64,000 bases of DNA from Cryptomeria japonica (lineage: Eukaryota > Streptophyta > Pinopsida > Cupressales > Cupressaceae), in the NCBI RefSeq assembly GCF_030272615.1, contig NC_081411.1, positions 159,725,471 to 159,789,470 on the forward strand, in the 5' to 3' direction. This document shows, piece by piece, positions 58,850 to 64,000 of the stretch. Position 1 is the first letter of the stretch. Each line of letters starts with the position of its first letter. Both the position numbers and the translations under genes were made by a program. Below the pieces are notes generated by a model. The model did no database searches, was not told the DNA's origin, and saw only the letters and a program-made list of their open reading frames with translations.

Positions 58850-59440
58850 TGATAGGCGATTATGCTCTCACCTTTCTTAGGTGATTGGAAAGCAAGACTC
58901 ATCCTTTGCTTTTATTAGTGCATATCTTTAGCGGGCCTGCCCTCCCGAGGAGCTAATAACTCTTATTCATTAAGGTCGGTGAGAGGAGAACAACCTAAGT
59001 GGAAATGACTAATGTCAAGTAATCCAACCCACTATAAAATAAACGTGATTTGATGAAAATCAATTCAACGGCAGTGCTCGGGAATAGCTCTCCTTCGTAC
59101 CTTTGGGTATATCAAACCTTGGTTTTCAAGGCTAGGATACCTCTTAATTGAGTTTATACCTTGACACACCGAATGAATCCCTTACTAGTTCCAAATTAAA
59201 ATTAGAAGCTACTCGATTCACCTCTAAAAGGGGGATAATCTTTGTACAAGAGAAATAGTAACTCTCCCAAGACACTTGCCATATCGTGCCCCCATTAGCA
59301 TTTGGATTCGGATAATACGACGTTGAGAATCCATTGTGTGAGACTCAGCGGCCGTATTCTGATTAGCTATTGGGTGTATACCTAAGTTTGCAAGCAAAGG
59401 TTTTCTCTCTCAGCCAACTTCCTTAGGGTTTAGCATGCTT
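58850..59440 (+). other. Leader block between the two Gyp5 arrays
   Basis: GC-richer, no convincing frame. 58931-59040 has a weak, ordered match to Gyp2 30575-30677 on the element strand (GGGCCT, CTCCCG, GTGAGAGGAGA, AAGTGG, AACCCAC). Confidence 0.45.
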
Positions 59441-59588
59441 GTGGTCACTTATCATATCACGTGTTTGTTGTGTATTCATCCCTAAATCGAAAAATCGAAC
59501 ATCTAAAATTGGAAAAAACATAAGCAAAACATCAAACTTCATTGATCAAAATTCGACCAAACAAACATATTTGTCTCTAAACTATTCT

Positions 59589-59796
59589 CGGTCGTACGAG
59601 GCATTTATCCTGTCGTATGGCTTAGTAAAGTTTGTCGTACAAGCGGGTTATTTGTCGTATGACATTCATCTTTTGTCTTATGGCTTAATAGGTTTTGGCA
59701 TACGAGCTTGTGCTTTTTCATATGAATTTCCTAGTTTGTCGTATGGTCTTGTATGTATTGTCATTTGGGGCTGTATAGTCTATCGTACGAATCTCT
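59589..59796. repeat. Gyp5 leader word array, gag-proximal
   Basis: About ten copies of TTTGTCGTACGAC or TTTGTCGTATGGCTTG with a spacing near 20 bases. The word is the same as at 58384-58555. Confidence 0.88.
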
Positions 59797-60428
59797 GTAT
59801 CTGTCAGTCCAAAACTATCTTTTTGCATGCCCTTTTCAGATTTGTCATTCTTGCTTGATCAATTTACACTGAGCATAAACACATGTTATCTGTTGCTTGT
59901 GCTTAGATTGTCTTCTTGGTTCGCTTGGTCAAGTTATCATCTGTCAAATCAGATTCTGGAAATAGACACCTCAAGATTTTCAAGTAATCCCCCTCAACAA
60001 GTTCAAGATCTAAACATCTCAAAGTGCATTATCACCCTCTTTGGTAAACTGATCACTCAAACATAGTTTCTCATTAGGATCTATCATCCTCTATCACAAA
60101 ACTACAACGTTTGGTCGAGATAATCTTATCCCGCATCATAGGATATATCGTTCCTATTGGACTTGGATTTTACCAAAATCATCGTTGCACTCCAAAAACT
60201 GAAGATCGAAAAACTTGCAAACTTTTAAACACTTGAATCCTCTTTTCGTGTCATATCACTCTATCATATCTACCTTGACAGTTGATCACTTATGAAAATG
60301 ACTTTTAGACAATCGAATCCTGGCACAATATCAAATGCACGTGCATGCTCATTTTAACTAGGGCTTAGAGATGAAAAATTGTAGAAACAGAAAGAGAAAC
60401 ATTTGAAATAATTGAAGATCATAGAAAC

Positions 60429-62311
60429 ATGGAACACAAAGATGAAATACAAGTTGAAGAGGAAATAACGGAACAACATGTCTAAGACATCAAAAAGGAT
60501 TCTCAATTTGATAAATTTATGAAGAAAATATTGGAGGAAGAAAAAGAAAGATATTTCCTAATGTTAGCAAAATCTGGTGCTACACTCCCCAAAGATTTTG
60601 ATGTGAACAAATTGACATAAAAGAAAAGTGACCCCCCCTTAATAATGAACAATATGAGGATATTTTTGGTCTCAAAAATAATGACACGTCAATTCCTAAT
60701 GACACTAGAACCAATGAGGAAACTTGCACTCCCAAAAGAGATGACATAGAAACTCTAAATAACATTCCATCCAATGAGGACAAAAGAAGGGATAGAGATG
60801 ATATAGGAAGAGATCAAGACCCTCCTAGAAGGCAAAAACATGGTTATACAAGAACAAATCATGTTGATAATCCTATCACAACTCTCACACAACAAATACA
60901 AACACTGCAAACACAAATTCAAGCTATGCAGCGAGGAAATGTTAGAAGATACTGACTTCAAGAAATTTGTCCTTATCCATTCGATAGGAATCTAAACATG
61001 ATACAATTTCCTATAGGTTTTGAAACTCCTAGATATGAAAAATATGATGGAAGCATTGATCCCCAATATCATATACAAGAATTTTGCACAATGAGTATGG
61101 AGTTTGCACATGAGGATACCTACTTGATGAGATTATTTCCAAAAAGCTTAACTAGACTAGCTATGGAATGGTTCTCCAAACTTCCCCGCGGAATCAGATC
61201 ATTCTCAGAATTGGTGGATAAGTTTGTTTCACAATACTCTTACAACATACAACATGAAATAACAATGTTAGACCTATGTAACGCCAAACAAAAGAGTGGA
61301 GAACCATTCATAACATTTTTACAAAGATGGAGACGGTTAGCTTCACTTTATCCTCGTACAGTGCCAAAATATGAAAAAATGGATATATTCATCGACAACT
61401 TAAATGATAAAATGAGTTACCATCTGAAAATGAAAGAAAATAAAAGTTTTGGAAAAATGATTGATAATGGAATCAGAATGGAGGAAGCCATGATAAAGAA
61501 GGGTGAGTTAAAAATATTCAAAGAAGGAATTCATCCTGCTAACAACACTAACAACAATAACAATGATAAGCCAAAGTTTTGGAATAGAAATCGAAATATC
61601 GTCAATGATGGGATAGTAGATAACAACAATATAAAACCAAAACAACCAGTTTTCAATTTATCCACTCACTCAACAACGGCTCAGCAAAACAACAATCACC
61701 AAAAATCAACAATCAAAAATTTCTTTCGAAGACAATTTACCAACATTGGTGAACCCCTTGGATCCGCATTAAAAACACTTCTCGCAAACAAATTAATTAC
61801 ATTGCCAGAAGCAAGAAACTAAAAAACTCAAGTGAAACCCGCTTGGTGGAACGACAACCATTATTGCGATTTTCATCAAAACAAAGGACATCACACAAAT
61901 AATTGTCAACGGTTGAAACATGTCATCCAAGATTTGATTGATAGTGGAATAATAACTGTAGATGGACTTATGACAAATGAATCTCATACAACTTTTAAAA
62001 CTTCGCTTCCAAACTATGAGAAGGGTGAATCATCAACAACACATAATGGTAAGGGTAAAGCAAAGGTAAACTACACTCATACATATGATAATGTGGTAAA
62101 TGTGATTGTAGTTAAAGAAAAGCAACATCAAGAACCTGCTCGTGCTATCACAAGAAGCAAAGTTAAAGTTGTTTTGTCAGGCCCTACCCCTAACATGTCA
62201 TCCACTAAAAAACAATATAGTCTAGTGGATCAATTACAGAAAATGCTCGCGCAAATATCCATCTTAGAACTTTTAAAGCTTTCACTTGCACACAAAGAAA
62301 TTCTTGAATGA
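60429..62311 (+). pseudogene. Gyp5 gag
   Basis: The start is at ATG 60429 (MEHKDEIQVEEEIT), the first Met of the frame after the leader. Breaks: TAA near 60483; TAA near 60620; loss of one C in a C-run near 60632, which shifts the frame; TGA near 60951; TAA at 61820. The gag core in 60998-61822 reads GFETPRYEKYDGSIDPQYHI, DTYLMRLFPKSL, AMEWFSKLPRGIRSF. It is followed by an Asn-rich stretch and NIGEPLGSALKTLLANK. The knuckle CDFHQNKGHHTNNC (C-x2-H-x4-H-x4-C) is intact at 61865-61906, after KPAWWNDNHY. Gyp2 gag has the same parts. Confidence 0.93.
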
Positions 62312-62836
62312 GCATTAGTCGATACGACAGTGTCTAAAGACCTTGATATAGATCAATTCCAAACTATGGTGGGACACCTCACAACCCCTCACTACTTATC
62401 CTTCACTAAAGAAGACGACTTGTCCTTGCAACATCCCCATAATGCTCCCTTGCATATCAAAGTACTCATTCATAAGACACGAGTTAAATGTGTCCTAATA
62501 GATGGAGGAGTTGGCTTAAACATTTGCTCATTGAGTCTTGTTTATGCTCTAGGTTATTCAAAAATTGTAGTTGATTCCCGAAAAAATATTACCATCAAAG
62601 CATATGATGAAGAAGAACGTTCCTATAAAGGAGTGGTGATATTACCCATTAGAGTGGGACCTTTGCAGAAAGATACAACATGCCAAGTTCTATACTTGGA
62701 CTTATCATACAACATACTCTTGGGAAGACCCTGGATTCATGGCATACAAGTTGTACCATCAATATATCATCAGTGCCTAAAATTTCCCTACAATGGGCAG
62801 GAAATCACGATCTCAGCAGTTTCAAATCCATTTTAG
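62312..62836 (+). pseudogene. Gyp5 protease
   Basis: Retropepsin in phase with gag after one TGA. The catalytic block is VLIDGGVGLNIC (DGG codons at 62501-62509), the flap-side strand is NITIKAYDEEER, and the carboxyl block is YNILLGRPWIHGI. The domain itself is uninterrupted from 62330 to TAG at 62834, so this is the best preserved protease in the window. Confidence 0.93.
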
Positions 62837-63469
62837 TACTGCAGTAACCTCAAACCAGCTCAAGAGGTCATTGTTCCTCATAACAGGGAGGCATCATCTT
62901 AAAAAACACAATCCAAAGAAAAATCATTTGCCTCAATTTTGTCAAGTATGGAAAAACAAATGCAGCTAAGAGATCGAGGGAACAAATAATATTCAATATC
63001 CCAATTACCACTATCTCCTAAATCCTATGGAAAACCGTCAAAATCTAAACAACAACCAATTGTGAGACATCTGCCAATATTTGATGGAGCATTTGTTAGT
63101 GCTAGGACCTTGTCAGAGGAAACAAAAGACAAAGATGTGCTACAGTGGCTATACAAAGATGAAGATGTCCAACAAAAGAGCAACAATGTCAGAATACCTA
63201 TAATACAATATGGAAAAGGATTTAACATTCTTCAAAAAATGGGATACACTGGAACAGGTTCTATAGGAAAACGAAAAGAAGGTATCTCAGAACCTATTCA
63301 ACCTCACACTCAACAAGCTACAAAGAAAGTGGGCTTAGGGTATGTACAAGCTATTCTACCAGAAGACACATCTTCTAGCCAACCAAAAAAAGAATATGAA
63401 AACAAACAAGAACAACTTGTAATTGAAAGGAAGCAACAAGCACAAACAATGAAATGGCAAAAGAAGTAG
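62837..63469 (+). pseudogene. Gyp5 G-patch region
   Basis: In phase with the protease after several stops. The G-patch lies at about 63206-63345: YGKGFNILQKMGYTGTGSIG, then GISEPIQ, then KVGLGY. These match the G-patch pattern of spaced glycines and a closing aromatic-PI segment. A G-patch behind the protease is known in betaretroviruses, where it helps nucleic-acid handling; in this plant element its role is inference. The frame 63062-63469 is open, and a Glu/Lys/Gln-rich tail follows. Confidence 0.82.
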
Positions 63470-64000
63470 GCTTCAAATCAACAAGAGAAACAAACCAATG
63501 ATATCTCCCAAGCAACATTAATTCTGAATCAAAACAAGACAGGAGCTAATACAAGTCAAGCAAAGCTCATAGCAAGGTTGACATAACTCAATCTTAGTCC
63601 AAAAGAAGTTGAATATGAAAGAAGAAAAGGTATAGCAAGAAAAGCAGAAGAAACAAATCACATATTGTATGAACAAATTTGTAGATTACAAGATACAAGT
63701 GAGACTGATTCTAATGAATGGGAATGGGATTCCTATCACTCTGAAGAATCAGCTGAAGAAAATTGCTTTGAAGAAGATATAGGAGTCGATGTAGTTCACA
63801 TTTACGTAGGACAAATGTCAGGAACTAGCCCACTTGAATTAGAATCACATTCGGTTGACTTGGACTTAATCGGGGATGATCAGGAGCTCCTTGCATGAGG
63901 TCATTCTGATGAGAGTATTGTACTAGACATTAACATACATATCGAAAACTTTGACACATCTATCATGACCCTTGATATCCTCGAACCATCTCAACCTGAT
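63470..64000 (+). pseudogene. Gyp5 acidic segment after the G-patch
   Basis: Same phase, broken by stops at 63467 and 63896. 63665-63898 encodes an acidic stretch (SDSNEWEWDSYHSEE-like composition with many Asp and Glu). The frame then runs open to the window end. It lies where the approach to RT would be; no RT motif appears before the window ends. Confidence 0.75.

Larger units (their letters stand above)
58319..60428 (+). other. Gyp5 leader
   Basis: 2.1 kb without a convincing gene. It holds an array of the TCGTACGA word (58384-58555), a middle block (58850-59440), a second array (59589-59796) and an AT-rich spacer before gag. The frame at 59439-59858 is open only across the repeat array. 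Confidence 0.7.
57161..64000 (+). mobile_element. Gyp5: Gypsy element, 5' part (continues past the window)
   Basis: 5' LTR, primer-binding site, a 2.1-kb leader with two word arrays, then one long frame for gag, protease and a G-patch region that is still open in phase at the window end apart from nonsense codons. RT and integrase, if present, lie outside. It is homologous to Gyp2 through gag and protease. Confidence 0.93.

Noticed and set aside
58384-59796. Spaced short repeats considered as a CRISPR-like array
   Set aside because: The sequence is plant nuclear, the repeats are degenerate and very short, the spacers are irregular, and the position is a retrotransposon leader.
59439-60066. 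Plus-strand frame with periodic SYGL segments
   Set aside because: Periodic because it reads through the TCGTACGA word array of the Gyp5 leader; it ends before gag and shows no domain.

Overview
This is nuclear DNA of a seed plant. It is AT-rich, gene-poor and made almost entirely of decayed LTR retrotransposons inserted near or inside one another. The long Gypsy elements with kilobase-scale leaders and the slow piecemeal decay suggest a gymnosperm, perhaps a conifer, but that is inference. I found no rRNA, tRNA, CRISPR or organelle sequence. The only host-like gene is a single-exon RING-H2 gene at 13502-14462 that now looks broken.

Layout: 901-1191 is a miniature LTR element (TRIM). 1621-2679 is a lone minus-strand Gypsy LTR of the same family as the LTR at 57161-58296. 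2918-11586 is a plus-strand LTR split by a complete minus-strand Copia element, Cop1 (3554-10589, 5-bp target duplication TAATC). 11702-15399 holds the RING gene between two inverted repeat arms. About 16136-19226 is the 3' part of a plus-strand Gypsy element (Gyp1). 19510-32299 is a minus-strand Gypsy element with both LTRs (Gyp2); it keeps gag, protease and the integrase tail, lacks reverse transcriptase, and carries an antisense plant-mobile-domain gene. 32830-35060 is a Copia ruin. 41095 to about 48300 is a plus-strand Gypsy relative (Gyp3) with a Q/P-rich protein and tandem G-patch-like modules. 49780 to about 56350 is a region with a motif array and a very large broken reading frame (Ret4). 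56910-57160 is an LTR fragment interrupted by the newest-looking plus-strand Gypsy element (Gyp5, 57161 to beyond the window), with gag, protease and a G-patch domain.

The most interesting signal is non-coding. Each long element carries its own short repeated word in the leader: ACGCGT-cored in Gyp2, TCGTACGA-cored in Gyp5, TGCGCA-cored in Gyp3 and CCCCGC/GCGG-cored in Ret4. In Gyp2 and Gyp5 the word array occurs on both sides of a longer unique leader block, and part of that block is recognisably shared between elements (Gyp2 with Gyp3, more weakly Gyp2 with Gyp5). In Gyp2 the same word returns next to the 3' LTR in the opposite orientation, so the two ends of the genomic RNA could pair. Gyp1 and Gyp2 also share a stem-loop just before the polypurine tract, and Gyp2 and Gyp3 share a GTGAAAAC-rich block downstream of the coding region. 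Together these suggest a structured RNA system (dimerisation, packaging, circularisation or translation control) whose architecture is kept while its words change from family to family.
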